Shown piece after piece: positions 23,568-35,915 of a DNA stretch of 64,000 bases. The notes under the pieces are model-generated. The model had not been told where the DNA came from and searched no databases. It was given only the letters and a program-made list of their open reading frames with translations. This DNA is from Dermatemys mawii (Eukaryota; Chordata; Testudines; Dermatemydidae), in the NCBI GenBank assembly GCA_007922305.1, contig ML677364.1:18622260-18686259 (forward strand). Reading direction: 5' to 3'. Within the stretch, counting starts at the first letter, position 1, and every line of letters starts with the position of its first letter. The translations under genes were made by a program, and so were the position numbers.

Positions 23568-24383
23568 CCCATGACCAGCCTGCAGATTGCAGTAACCCTA
23601 CTTACTTTGTGCAAACAGGATGTTCTTGCCTTTGTAAGTGGCTTCTACAAAGAATATTACTCGGTGACAGCCTATTTGTTCTCCCATGCCATTTCTATAT
23701 TTGCTATTTACCAGCCAATGCATGTGGCCATAAACCATCCTGGCAGTATTGGGTCCATAGAAATGATGTGGATAATCAATTTTTAAGACTGAGTTAACTC
23801 GCTAAAACAATGTTTTATAGCTAGCAAGCCTTTAACTGTATCCTGGTACCAATGAGAAACTGTTCATTCTTTGGTGGTTTTTCACTATGAAAAACACTAG
23901 TTATTTCTAATGAGTATAGACATTTGCCAAAATTGGGTTCACTTTTCAATGAGTTATTTCTCTTATGGACACTATTGTGACACAGAGAAGCTTTAGAGGG
24001 AGAAGAAGCAAAATGGTCAAACCCCCCAAGGTTCCCAAGGGCAAATTGTAAAATCTTTGAATGTGGATTTTTCAGCAATATTTTCCTGTTCTTAAGTTCC
24101 CTCCATATCTGAGTCTGCATTTCTCCCATTGTTATATTTTGACACTATGCAGTTTTGTTTGTTTGCTAATGTAGATATAAACTGCAGGCAGCAATTAACT
24201 CCAAAGAAATAAAATAGTCAGGGGGAGACACATGTACAGTAGCTTGCTGGGGACTGATATACTTGGTTTCCAGGAAGAAGTGCATCACAAATGCCTACAT
24301 AGTTTTCAAGGAATAAGACATGTACATTCAGATAAGACAGAAACAGCTAGAAAAACTATCTTCAATAAACCCACCAATATTGG
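23568..24383. other. unannotated stretch
   Basis: A 71-codon plus frame, 23571-23786, begins just past the CR1 truncation point. It has no motif I recognise, so it is not called a gene. Confidence 0.45.

Positions 24384-24422
<39 letters not shown>
24384..24422. repeat. (CT)n(CA)n microsatellite
   Basis: About five CT units run directly into about 14 CA units. Confidence 0.95.
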
Positions 24423-24425
<3 letters not shown>

Positions 24426-26288
24426 CACAAGAGGTTGAATGAACATTATTTACAAGACACTGTGTGAATATGCCACCTAGTTCATGCTTCCATTGTTTAA
24501 CTAATATTTTTTCTGCTTTTGATAATTTTATTTCTGCTCTGACTGCTCATAGGCATGCAGCTTGGAGGACCCAGGTAGATGATGTAGGGGCATAAGGTTG
24601 GGCTCTCACTCTTACTTCCTTACGTGAGTGCTTAGTTTTAAGCAGGAGATGGCCCTTGAAAATTCAGCACGAAATTAGTTGTTGCAGGAGTTAATGCAGA
24701 GCTTATATGTTGAAATATCAAGCACAGAAAGCTTATGGAATTCCTAAAATCAAACTTGCTACCATGACATTCACTTAGCCACATTACAAATCCTTTACAT
24801 TTGCTACAATAGCATTTTTTGAAATAACCCTACTAGAGTCTGTCCAAAAGGGTGAAAAAAAAAATCACTGATAAAAAATCATCAAATTTAGGAATTGCCA
24901 TAAATTTTAATCACAATGTAAGTGAAGGCAATTAATGAACTCATTGCTGACAAAAAGCTGATATCCTACATAACTGGGAGACAGAATATCCTGATACCCT
25001 ACATATTCTGGGAGACAGAATATTTACATTTAGATTACATCTTTCTAGGAAAGGTGTATAGGTCAAACAGTAATTCTTTCCCTGATCTTCCAAGGTGTTC
25101 AGTATCCTCCATTTTCACCAACTACTGTCAAAGTTGAGGGGGTCCAGCAGCTATCAGGATTATGCCTCCTGTGAGTAAAATGAATTTGAACCCTGCAGAC
25201 GATTGACAAAGTGTTTACTATGCAGCACGAGGAGCCTATCAGTCTTCCAAAAACACCTGTGCCAATCACTTTTTCTGCTGCCATTTTTTGCAAGACCTCA
25301 TTGTCTCAGCAGATTAGTAAGAGGTGGAACGACTACTTGCAATGATAAGTAATCAGATGATGATAAGAATGACTGACACCTAGATAAGTTTCTAGGAGTT
25401 TTCTAAGGAAACTACATTATATAATTTAAGACAAAATGAGTCATCAACAGGTAAAAGTAAAACTTCAGGAGGTGCTTCATAGGGCCTTCTAGCGAGATTT
25501 AAAAAATGAATGAATTGAAGCTGGAGAAAACAGAAAGTGGGAAGAATGAAGATTAAATAGACAATAATGAAAAATAAAAAATACTTTTGACAAAGCAAGA
25601 GCAGAACAATCCAATTTACCCTGGAAATCAATAGAAAAATCTTTGAGTTGTAATTTTAGATGATTTTTTGGACAGAGTGCTTTCAGTGAAAGAAGAGTGT
25701 CAAATAAATAGGGTCTGCAGTCCTAGTAGCCCTGTGTTTAACAAGGTTTATCCTGTTTGGAAGGCAAAATAAGGATGCAATTTAATGTGAGCACTGTGAA
25801 AGTGTGGTAGCTCAGGTAATTAAAGAACAAAAGAAGGCAACATATTCTTGCCACCAAATCTAAACTAGGCTTAATTGATTTTCACTGTAATTGACATTTC
25901 TTATTACAGTGCCTAGAGAGAAGGCATGTAACATTGACTTGATACACTATGTAAATAAATGGCATTGTTACTTGTTCAGCATCTAGTAGGGACCTGATTC
26001 CAAACCTAGTGAAGTCAGTGGAATTATTTCCAAAGTACTTCGGATTAGCCCTATATCTGTTCTGTTACACCTGTAACATACCATTATTGATGGTATGAGG
26101 ATATTAAACAGCCTACAGTTTGGAAAGTGCATACATCTTGTGTATGTACATATTCATATCTCTGACCTGCTCACTTCATATATTGCACATCCCAACCAGG
26201 GGCATCCCCCTCACTCTTCAGAACATATGGTCTAAAGTTCCCTATGCACTGAGAGAAGACCTATTATCAGCTTTAACTGTATATTACT
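24423..26288. other. unannotated AT-rich stretch
   Basis: No element boundary or exon-like frame recognised. Near 24965-25025 the phrase 'ctgggagacagaatat' occurs twice about 40 bp apart, a minor local duplication. Confidence 0.45.
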
Positions 26289-26670
26289 ACGGCCCTACCA
26301 AATTCATGGCCATTAAAAATATGTCATGGACTGTGAAATCTGGTCTCCCGCTGTGAAATCCAATCTTTTGTGTGCTTTTACCCTGTACTAGACAGATTTC
26401 ATGGGGGGAGACGAGTTTCTCAAATTGTGAGTCTTGATGTGAAAAGGAGTTGGGGGGGGGGGGGCGAGGTCACAAGATTATTTTAAGGGAGTGTTGGTAT
26501 TGCCACCCTTATTTCTGTGATGCCTTCAGAGCTGGGCAGGTGAAGAGTGGTGGCTGCTGATGGAGTGGTGGCTGCTGATGGAATGCCCAGCTCTGCAGGC
26601 AGCAGCAGAGAAATAAGGATGGCAATATAATACCATGACATCCTTACTTCTGCAATGCTGGTGCAAGGGC
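26289..26670. mobile_element. non-autonomous DNA element with internal hairpin
   Basis: Opens with 'cggccctaccaaattcatgg', a start I recall from an abundant turtle repeat. A 13-G run lies at 26452-26464. A diverged inverted repeat of about 40 bp follows: 26499-26539 ('tgccacccttatttctgtga...gagctggg') against 26584-26626. Between the arms an 18-bp unit (agtggtggctgctgatgg) is exactly doubled at 26546-26581. The right end is not resolved. Confidence 0.5.
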
Positions 26671-26878
26671 AGCCCCACAGTTACTACAGCAGAAGATGGC
26701 AGCCATGTATATCAAGCCACAGCCATTGCAATGGCACAAGGCAGGAAGCCAAGGAATTCATGAACTATTGGACACTCACTCACTTATTTTGTGGCCTACT
26801 AAGCTATTCAATTAGTCTGTCTTTCAGCCTCCCCATCTGTTTAATGATTAGAATACTAGCTAATGCCTCACTGAGGTG
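26671..26878. other. short unannotated stretch between two elements
   Basis: No feature recognised. Confidence 0.4.
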
Positions 26879-26886
26879 ATGTACAA

Positions 26887-27563
26887 TTAGGCTTGCCAGG
26901 CATCTGGTTTTCTACCAGAATGCCTGGTTGAAAAGGGACCATTAGAAGTCTGGTCGGTGGTGCAGCAGGGCTAAGGCAGGCTCGCTGCCTGCCCTGGCCC
27001 CACACAGCTCCTGGAAGTGGCTGACATGTCCCTGCAACCCCTAGGTGCGGGTGCAATCAGGGAAGCTTTGTGCGCTGTCCCCACCCCAAGTGCTGGCTCC
27101 GCAGCTCCCATTGGCCATGGTCCCTGCAGGAGCTGTCTAGATATGGTGGCCACTTCTGGGAGCAGTGCAGAGCCAGGGAGCTTTCCTTAGCCCTGCTGCG
27201 CCTCTGACCAGGAGCCACCTGAGGTAAGTGCTGCCCAGCTGGAGCCTGCACCCCAAAGCCCCTGCTCCAAGTTGGAACCACCTCCTGCACCTTAATTACC
27301 TCCCTGACCCCACACCCAATCCTGAAGCCCCCTCCTTGACCCTGAACCCTTCATTTCTGGCCCACCCGAGAGCACACTCTCCCAGCTAGAGCCATCATCC
27401 TTTCCCACATCCCAACCCTGTAACCCAGCCCATGAGAGAGAGTGAGGGTGGGGGGTTGGAGTGAGTGGGAGTGGGACCTCTGAGAAGGGGCAGGGGTGGG
27501 GCCCCGGGGAAGGGGCTGGGGCAAGGGTGTTTGGTTTTGTGCAGTTAGAACATTGGCAACCCT
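26887..27563. mobile_element. GC-rich non-autonomous DNA transposon, copy 2
   Basis: Begins 'ttaggcttgccaggcatct' and ends 'cattggcaaccct'. It is flanked by a perfect 8-bp duplication, atgtacaa, at 26879-26886 and 27564-27571. The same family as 20374-21208: shared left part ('accattagaagtctggtc' here, 'accattacaagtctggtc' there), C-rich core and G-rich right shoulder. An 8-bp duplication suits hAT, though the ends lack a clean CAG. Frames of 60-77 codons on the minus strand are compositional. Confidence 0.8.
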
Positions 27564-27571
27564 ATGTACAA

Positions 27572-28499
27572 CCTTAATTCTCTCAACATTTTGAAGATAC
27601 AGTGCACTATAATATAATTGATTATCTCATTTGTCCCTATATCGTTATACTGGATGGGTCTAAATTCCAGTAATTTCAAGTTGCCATAATACAGCAGCAT
27701 TTATTTAGCTAGAGCTGGACTTTGAACTTCTTAGGTTTTGGTGATTCATTAATAAAATCTTAAATTATAAAACCAAAGGAGCAAGAGCTTATATTAGAAA
27801 CATTTATATAATGCCATCCTTTGATGTTTAAATGCATTAACTCTACCATTTTGCTCTATCAAAGCAGCAGAGGGGTTCTAAAACAAGGCATGTATGGGAG
27901 AAACAAAATGATTTCAGAAACCATGCTGCAAAATCTGCCTCCTAAGCTAATTATCAACACTTTATCACAATTCAACTGAAAAAGCACTGGCCCACAAAAG
28001 CACAGTAAGAGTACAATTCAGTAGAATTAATAGCACTAAGTGCGCATTTTCAATGAAAATCATTAGTTACAAAGCTCTTAGACATGATTTGCACACATAG
28101 CACCACCACCATTTTCAAATTCAATATCAAATTCATTACCACCGTCCCCTAAAGGAATCTGCAAAATGAATCAATGAATTAAAAAGTGAAGTCTTCCAGA
28201 TGTTACTTAGCAGCTCTTTAAAAGGATAGATTTTAAATTTTAAAAAACCCTTGATTTCTATTACTGATTTTTTTTATTAGAATAGTACCCGCAGTTGTAG
28301 TAAAATAGGAAAAAAACTGAGGGTGTTCAGTTTTCCTGCTTTGTAACATAATTTGATCATCTGGAGTCAGAAAGATATTCTGTCCCCGCCCCACAGAAAA
28401 GCATCACCATAAAAAAAAAACACACTTTTATTTTTCTATATTTTTAGACTCAGTCCCAAACCCCAAACAACACTTTTTCCATCGCTTGCTTCCCCATCC
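27572..28499. other. unannotated AT-rich stretch
   Basis: No feature recognised. Confidence 0.5.
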
Positions 28500-28801
28500 C
28501 CTTGGATGGAGCAGGCTGTTCTCAGTGGTACCAGATGACAGAACAAGGAGTAATGGTCTCAAGTTGCAGTGGGGGAGGTTTAGGTTGGATACTAGGAAAA
28601 ACTTTTGCACTAGGAGGGTGGTGAAGCACTGGAATGGGTTATCTAGGGAGATGGTAGAATCTCCTTCCTTAGAGGTTCTGAAGCTCAGGCTTGACAAAGC
28701 CCTTACTGGGATGATTTAGTTGGGGTTAGTCCTGCTTTGAGCAGGGGGTTGGGCTAGATGACCTCCTGAGTTCCCTTCCAACACAGATATTCTATGATTC
28801 T
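28500..28801 (+). mobile_element. CR1 LINE, 3'-terminal fragment
   Basis: The frame ending at 28719 gives the ORF2 C-terminus: [60 protein letters not shown], then stop. The CR1 terminal sequence follows ('ggctagatgacctcctgag') with 'atattctatgattct' at the very end. This short stretch is uninterrupted, so the copy may be younger than its neighbours, though it is only about 300 bp long. Confidence 0.92.
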
Positions 28802-29640
28802 CACCTTATCTACATTTCAAACTTAACCGTTCAGGGTGTTCCCACTTATCTCAATTAGCCCAAGGACCTATCATCTACATGAGCACACAGCCTGTCACAC
28901 CTTTGTATACAGTTTAACCTTGTACTCAAATCAAACAATGCAGACACTTCAGTATGCAAAGCTTGCTTTATTATTCATAATATTCTGTATGCAAGTTTAC
29001 TCATTCCCAGCAAGATCTGTGCCCACATCATCTATTTCATATAATTGCTGATTATCAAACCCTTTATTCGGTCCTTATTTAACAAAATGTCCTGTGATGG
29101 GGTACACTACCTATCTGGAGTTTTGTACAGTGTAGAAGGAGTCCTAACATAGAATTCTGGGGTACAGCTGGGGCCCAGGGCACACAGATAGTAACACAGT
29201 AACATGGACTCAAGGTTTGAGTTTGGTGCAAGGACCAGTAACATCAATAAAAGCACTTTAAGGTAGTGAAATGTTGGCTTGTGGTACCCCTGGAGGAAAT
29301 GAGTAGCCCTTCTAAAGGAGAAACTAGATATACACAAGAATCCCAATAACAAAAAAAAATAATGGAAAAGACCAATGTGGAAAAAAAATACTTGACAGTT
29401 TAGTTGATATTTGGGAGAGAACAGTATTATTTATAACATTCCTTTAAAGTGATGGGCAGCACTGGAATTATGTCTGAACCTGTCAGAGCTGAATCCCATA
29501 AATTAAAGTATCATATGGTGGGAGGTCAGAATAAATGGAAATGGGATCCTTAGTTTTTTACCTGTGGAGAGGGAAAACTGGAAACTTAAACTGGGCGCTC
29601 AATACCCAGTTACACAGCAATGTTTTATGATAAAGTTATC
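28802..29640. other. unannotated stretch
   Basis: No gene seen. The phrase 'acaatgcagacacttcagt' followed by 'tgcaaagcttgctttattat' at 28936-28977 recurs at 29869-29910 (see findings). Confidence 0.5.
28934..28985. repeat. direct repeat, left copy (partner 29868-29919)
   Basis: About 50 bp shared almost exactly with 29868-29919: caatgcagacacttcagt, a-t-g / c-t-g variation, then caaagcttgctttattattc and ataat. The copies lie about 930 bp apart in the same orientation. This could be the two ends of an insertion or of an old duplication. Confidence 0.8.
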
Positions 29641-29647
29641 ATAGGTT

Positions 29648-29707
29648 ATGTCTACACTGTGATGAAAGATAGACAGTGCCATGGGTTTTTCATCACAGGG
29701 TAGACAT
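29648..29707. mobile_element. 60-bp hairpin, MITE-like
   Basis: Arms of 20 bp (29648-29667 and 29688-29707; atgtctacactgtgatgaaa and its complement) match at 19 of 20 positions around a 20-nt loop. The GTCTACACT motif is shared with the ends of the element at 837-1138. Probably a minimal deletion derivative of such an element. Confidence 0.65.
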
Positions 29708-29867
29708 ACACAGGGAGAACCAGACAGCTGTGTGTTTATACACAAGTCCATATTTACATTCATCTGAATATAAACAGTGTTAGGTAATTTTACATAATTC
29801 CTTAAATATAGGTTTCACAAGGAGTCTGCTGTATTATAATACATTCTTGTATGCTAATTTGAAAGAA

Positions 29868-29919
29868 AACAATGCAGACACTTCAGTCTGCAAAGCTTGC
29901 TTTATTATTCATAATAGTC
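29868..29919. repeat. direct repeat, right copy (partner 28934-28985)
   Basis: Same orientation and near-identical to the left copy. The interval between them (28986-29867) includes the 60-bp hairpin. Confidence 0.8.
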
Positions 29920-32589
29920 TGTTGCCTAGGTTCCCAGGTAACAAGTGCAGAAAATACATCAGGAGCATCACAGTGAAAAAACTCTGCTACGGCACAGGTT
30001 TGAAATACTTGCCTCTCAAACTTATGGTAGCATTTCGAAAAGGTCATAAAAGAAATTATACACCTGGATGCCAAGCCGCAAGCATTTCTTAATTTGAAAT
30101 CATCACATAAAAGCTTTTATTACTAGGATATTTATACTATGAAAAGTAGTATTATTGCTCTGGCTTGCCATGATGTGAGATGGTGATTTTTGCAAAATCA
30201 GGAATTCAAGGATATTTTAAAGAGAAAGACACTATGTATAACTGACATTTTTCTTTTGAATTCTGATATAGTTGTCCTTCAATTTTAGGGACATTTCTTG
30301 CTATGGGAAACCCCCTTTACCATTTGTTGTTTTCCTGTCTTATGCCTCAGTTGGTGGATATTTTAGATTTCTTTCAGATAGCTATTTTCCGTCTATGTGA
30401 ATTGTTTGATACTCCTTCTCATTGATCACAACCATTCTGAGGTACAAACTGAACAATTTTATTGCTCCATAGTTACACTTTAATTCAAACTTCACTACAT
30501 TATTGCTCAATTCAAATTCTAGCACAATTGCTTCTAACCCATACCACAAATCTACATGAGTTAAAGCTTCTTTAAAATACTCAGCAGCCAAGGGTTTTTA
30601 CAGGTGGAAATGTGTTTAATATCAAGTGAGTACAAAGCATCTTTCAGTCCAAAGAGATACCAAAGCAGTTTATGTTTTACACTTTAAAGCACTTGGGAAA
30701 TCTCTTCAGGATCAAAGAGGCGCTTTATACAAGTAAGGTGTTAAGTGGCAGGTTGGTGCTACAACCCTCGTCTCCATGAGCACTCCTTACTCCAGTAGGC
30801 CCTCTGACACTCAGGATTGCAGTAAGAGGAATACACAGTGGCGGGATATTTCCAGTACTAAAGATCGCAGCAGGTGAATATTTCAAAGAAACTGACTCAG
30901 ATGAACCCAGACATGAATTAACAGTCATCTTAAAATTAATTGCATTTCCACTGAACAGTAATTAAAGTTTGAATTCAAACAATTATGCCACAATCAAGTA
31001 TTTTAGAATTTAGCCACAACCATCCTGAGCTACAGTCAAAGAGCAGGAAGCAACTTTGAAATAACTGCTCTTGGCATCCCAATACTGTCTCAAAATTCGA
31101 ATATAATATGATTCTATTTCTTTAAATCTGCTTAAAAAGGAAGTAAAAGGAGGCTTTTATAAATCACAAGTTTCTCTTTCAGATTTTTGACCTATTTGCT
31201 CTCATTGTCATCCCACCTTAACATTCTAGTAAATTGGGGCAGGAAGGGACTTGTCTCTTTTGTTTGCAAATAAAGTACTCTGCAGCCCATGGCACTGAAA
31301 ATAATAATTAAGAATATGCATAGCACGCAAAAGTGACAACTTTTAGCCTATTTGCAGTTGAGTCCTTGATATCCAAAACCCTGAAGCACAAACGGTCTTT
31401 GCACAGCATTGCTAGGAATTAGCCCATTCTCTCCCATCTCATGTGGCAGAATAGATGTTAATTAATAATGGCACATGTCTAACAGATACCTGACTCATTA
31501 CCATTACCTTGAAATTAGCTGGCCTTGCATGCACTGCACACCTTAGCTTCTAAACTTTATTAGCCTTAGTATCCCATATATCAACAGTTCAATACAGCTG
31601 TTGGTCTAAGAAGCCGGCTAAGTGCTAGCTCTTTAATTCCTACACTAGAAAGATGCCCAAAAATACCACCAGGAGCAGTTTCAGTGCTAATCAAGGAGTC
31701 GCGCTCAGTCTTTTAGACTCAGTGCACCTTCAATTTGGTGGGTACAAAGCTAGGTTGTTATCTTAACCCCGGGTGTCTTAAAATGATTCCTGGAAGCATA
31801 TTTGATCTGCAGCATAGGTTACTGAAACAGATTTTCTACTGTTGGATGTATGTCTCCAGAGCAGTAGCCTTTGGCATATTGATGCTATTGCTGTGGTAAC
31901 AAGAGGAATCTGCTGAAATGGTTAGGGACTTTCTGACTGTGTGGGGTTTTAAAATTGTCTGTTAGAACAGCATTGCCACTAAACAAAAAGTGCTGTCAAA
32001 CTACTAGCTAAGAACAACCACACAGACACAGTAGATAGGAATCTGTCAGTAGTAAGAGGAAGGGCTTTAGATGGAGCTCTAGAGTGATCGACTGCTCCTT
32101 CAGATGGTAATTACATACACAGCCAGATAAGGAATTCTTCAGCAACTCAAGTGAAATTCACTAGGATAAACTATAATTTACAGATGGCTCTATAGCTAAG
32201 GGACCAGTGAGATGGGTGATAGCTTATATAGAAAAAAAAAAAAGGCCAGGCTAAAGTCTCTGGAATGGGTAGAAATAGTCAATAAAACAATTATGGGAGG
32301 AAAAAAAGAGGAAGCAGAGAATAATATTTAAGATTGATGCTTGGCTATTTTATCCTGCTTCACATCACCACAAATCAGATGCATGGTACCAATCACTTTT
32401 AAAATAAATTTGGTTAGCAGTGAACCCACAAGTGATTACAGCTGTCTTGGAACCAATATAGATTTACTCCCTTCCTTTGCCATCTCATGCTTCCATTCAT
32501 TACTCACTTAAAATGATCTGAATGCTCAGCCCTTAGAGCCAGATTTAAAGAGGTTATTGACTATTTAACTGTTGCTGAGCATTCCAGAG
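29920..32589. other. unannotated AT-rich stretch
   Basis: No repeat or gene recognised. Short frames (29847-30092, 30382-30591 minus, 30725-30928 minus) have no motif. Confidence 0.5.
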
Positions 32590-32790
32590 ACCAATAAACC
32601 ATAACTACCTCCATTCTGGATCTCAAAACACTTTGCAAAAGAGTATTAGTATCAGGATCCCTGGTTACTAGATATGGAGACAGGAGCGTACAGATATTAA
32701 GTGACGCACCCAACATCGTAGAACAGGTCAGCTCCAGTGCTGGAAATAGAGCACTATGTTCTACAACACTTCCTCCCCACCTGTAGGGAT
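32590..32790 (-). repeat. MIR-like SINE fragment
   Basis: 'tctcaaaacactttgcaaaa', then 'tagatatggagacaggagcg' and 'attaagtgacgcacccaaca', follow the reverse MIR order, with a TCCAGTGCTGGAAATAGA end. Diverged; limits approximate. Confidence 0.6.
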
Positions 32791-33720
32791 GATGCACGTA
32801 CTGCAATGATAAGCATACCAAGAACAGTTTGTCCTGACACCCCATTGACTTTAACTGAATCCTACAAAATTACTAACCTTTGAAAACATGCAAGATATTT
32901 ATAGTGATCATGACAACTCAATCTGTGTGTCCTTATTAAAGAGAGCTGCATTCCAAATGTCATATTTTAAAAAACATATATATTAGGTTTGTCCACGTGC
33001 AGCAGACACATGCATACAGCATGTTTTTCCCTCCCAAAGCATTGTTCCCTGGTGAACAAAGATTGATTTTAGTCAAAAAGTTAGAATGGTTTTATTTCAT
33101 TATTCCTTCAATTATGTTACTTATGACTATTTGGAAACTACCTCAGACTATTTTGTGGCCATTCCTTCTTATCCAAATCTTGACATCTCCACTCAGTTAT
33201 TAAGGGAAGACACTCATTTAGCTAAGTAGGACTTTTTACTCAGTAATCAATTTTTTTCTGATGATGTATCAATGTTGTGGGATTTGGCTGGCATCTAATG
33301 TATATGATCCTTAGGAACAGTGAGGTTTATTTGTAAAAATTGTGTATGATAGACATTGCAATCACATGCAATATCTTTAGGGATCATACTGTATTAAATC
33401 TATGAATGGTTTATCTAGGATTGTTCTCTACTCCATAAGCAAGGGTTACTGCAGCTCCTACAAGAACTAAAAATGCTGGTAGGGTGATTAAAGAGAGATT
33501 CTGAGACTAAACAACTCTAGAGACTAAACCCTCGAAGAGTTTGCATATACCAATTCAAGCTGGGTTTTCCAGAGACTAAGAGACAAAGAAAGGTCTTGAA
33601 CTGACACAATGCCGCCTTCTTAATCCAACAAACAGATGGGAGCTTCTTTCCAATGAGGGGGTCCCAGTCCTTGTAGAAAGTCTGGAAAGGCTTTGGCCTA
33701 CTAGGGCCCCATAAGACTGA
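32791..33720. other. unannotated stretch
   Basis: No feature recognised. Confidence 0.5.
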
Positions 33721-35915
33721 TCATAGAATCGTAGAAAATTAGAGTTGGAAGAGACCACAGGAAGCCATCTGGTCCAATCTCTGCCCCCCACTCAAAGCAG
33801 GACCAACCCCAACTAAATCATCCCAGCCAGGGCTTTGTCAAACCAGGCTGTAAAAACTTCTAAGGATGGAGATTCCTCTACATCCATAGATAACCCATTC
33901 CAGTGCTTCACCACCCTGCTAGTGAAACAGTTTTTCCTAATATCCAACCTAGACTTCCCTCACTGCAACTTGAGAGCATTGCTCCTTGTTCTTTCATCTG
34001 CCACCACTGAGAACAGCCTACCTCCATCCTCTTTGGAACCCTCCAGTTAAAGGCTGCTATCAAATTCCCCCTCATTCCTCTCTTCTGCAGACTAATTAAG
34101 ACCAGTTCCCTCAGCGTCTCCTCGAAAGTCATGTGCGCCAGCCTCATAATCATTTTCCTTGCGCTCCTCTGGACTCTCTTCAATTAAATACATCATTTCT
34201 ATAATGGGGGGCCCAAAACTGGACTCAATACTCCAGATATACTCCCAATACTCCAAGGGCACACTGTTGACTCTTATCCAGATTCTCATCCACTGTAATC
34301 CCAAGGTCCTTTTCTGCAGAATTGCCACTTAACCAGTCGGTCCCCCAGCCTGTAGCAGTGCATGGATTCTTCCATCCTAAATGAAGATTTAGGGACTTTA
34401 GACTCTGAACTTGTCCTTGCTGAATCTCAGATTTCTTTTGGCCCACTCCTCCAATTTGTTTAGGTGACTCTGGACTCTCTCTCTACCCTCCATCATATCT
34501 ACCTCTCCACGCAGCTTAGTGTCATCCACAAGCTTGCTGAACGTGCAATCCATGCCCCATCATCCAGATCATTAATGAAGATGTTGAACAAAACCAGCCC
34601 CAGGACTGACCCCTGGGGCTCCACCTGCTGCCAACTAGACATTGAGCTCTTGGTCACTGGCCATTGAACTTAATGATCCAGCCAGCTTTCTATCCACCTT
34701 TTAGACCATTCATCCAATCCATACATCTTTAACTTGCTGGCAAGAATACTGTGGGAAACTATCAAAAACTTTGCTAAAGTCAAGGTATATCACATCCACA
34801 ACTTTCCCCATATCCACAGAACCAGTTATCTCATCATAGAAGGCAATCAGGTTGGTCAGGCATGACTTCACCTAGGTGAATCCACGTTGACTGTTCCTGA
34901 TCACCTTCCTCTTCCCCAAGTGCTTCAGAATGGATTCCTTAAGGGCCTACTCTGATTTTTCTGGGGTCTGAGGTGAGGCTGACTGGTGAGTAGTTCCCCA
35001 GATTCTACTTCTTCCCATTTTTAAAGATGGGCACTATATTTGCCTCTTTCCAATTGTCTTGGACCTCCCCAGATGGCCACAAGTTTTCAAAAGATAATGG
35101 CCAATGGCTCTGCAATCACATCAGCTAGCACCCTCAGCACCCTGAGATACACAAATCCATGGGGCCGGATGCAATGTATGTCCAGCTTTTTAAAATACTC
35201 CTTAACCTGTTCTTTCACCACTGAGGGCTGCTCAACTCCTCCACATTCTGTGCTGGCCAGTGCATCTGTCTGGGAGCTGACCTTGTTCGTGAAGACTAAG
35301 GCAAAAAAAGTATTGAGTACTTCAGCTTTTTCCACATCTGTCACTAGGTTGCCTTCTCCATTCAGTAAGGGTCCCACACTTTCCCTGACCACCTTCTTGT
35401 TGCTAATGTATTGTAGAAACCCTTCTTGTTACCCTTCACATCCCTTGCTAGCTGCAACTCCAGTCAAGACTACTTTTGCCTTCCTGATTACACCCCTGCA
35501 TGCTTGAGCAATATTTTTATACTCCTCCCTAGGCATCTGTCCAAGTTTGCACTTCTTGTAAGCTCTCTTTTTATGTTTAAGCTCACCAAAGATTTCTCTG
35601 TTAAGCCAAGCTGGTGGCCTGCCATATTTGCTATTCTTTCTGCACATCAGGATGGTTTGTTTCTGCACCCTCAAGAAGGCTTCTTTAAAATATAACCAGC
35701 TTTCCTGGACTCCTTTCCCACTCATATTATCCTCCCAAGGGATCCTTCCCATCAGTTCCCTGATAGAGTCAAAGTCCGCTTTTCTGAAATCCAGGGTTCA
35801 TATTCTGCTGCTCTCCTTTATTCCTTTTGGCAGGATCCTGACCTTAACCATCTCATGGTCACAGCTGCCTGGGTTGTCACCCACTTCTATGGTGATCCTT
35901 ATTATGTTTAGTAGG
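33721..35915 (-). mobile_element. CR1 LINE, about 2.2 kb, 5'-truncated
   Basis: Read on the minus strand the element covers the end of the endonuclease linker, the RT and the 3' end. The upstream frame 35752-35429 has PAWLNREIFGELKHKKRAYK and AQACRGVIRKAKVV. The next, 35392-35087, has GEGNLVTDVEKAEVLNTFFA and the SSQTDALAS region. The palm reads KLVDDTKL near 34515-34535, so the usual FADD is LVDD. After that come [18 protein letters not shown] and KRVQRSARKMIMRLAHMTFE. Frames are broken by several shifts. The plus strand begins with the CR1 end at 33721 ('gagttggaagagaccacag'). Antisense frames on the plus strand (for example 35040-35507, 155 codons) are shadows. Confidence 0.93.

Noticed and set aside
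23571..23786. 71-codon frame with hydrophobic stretches
   Set aside because: Considered as a retrocopy or exon, but no family recognised and it abuts a CR1 truncation point.
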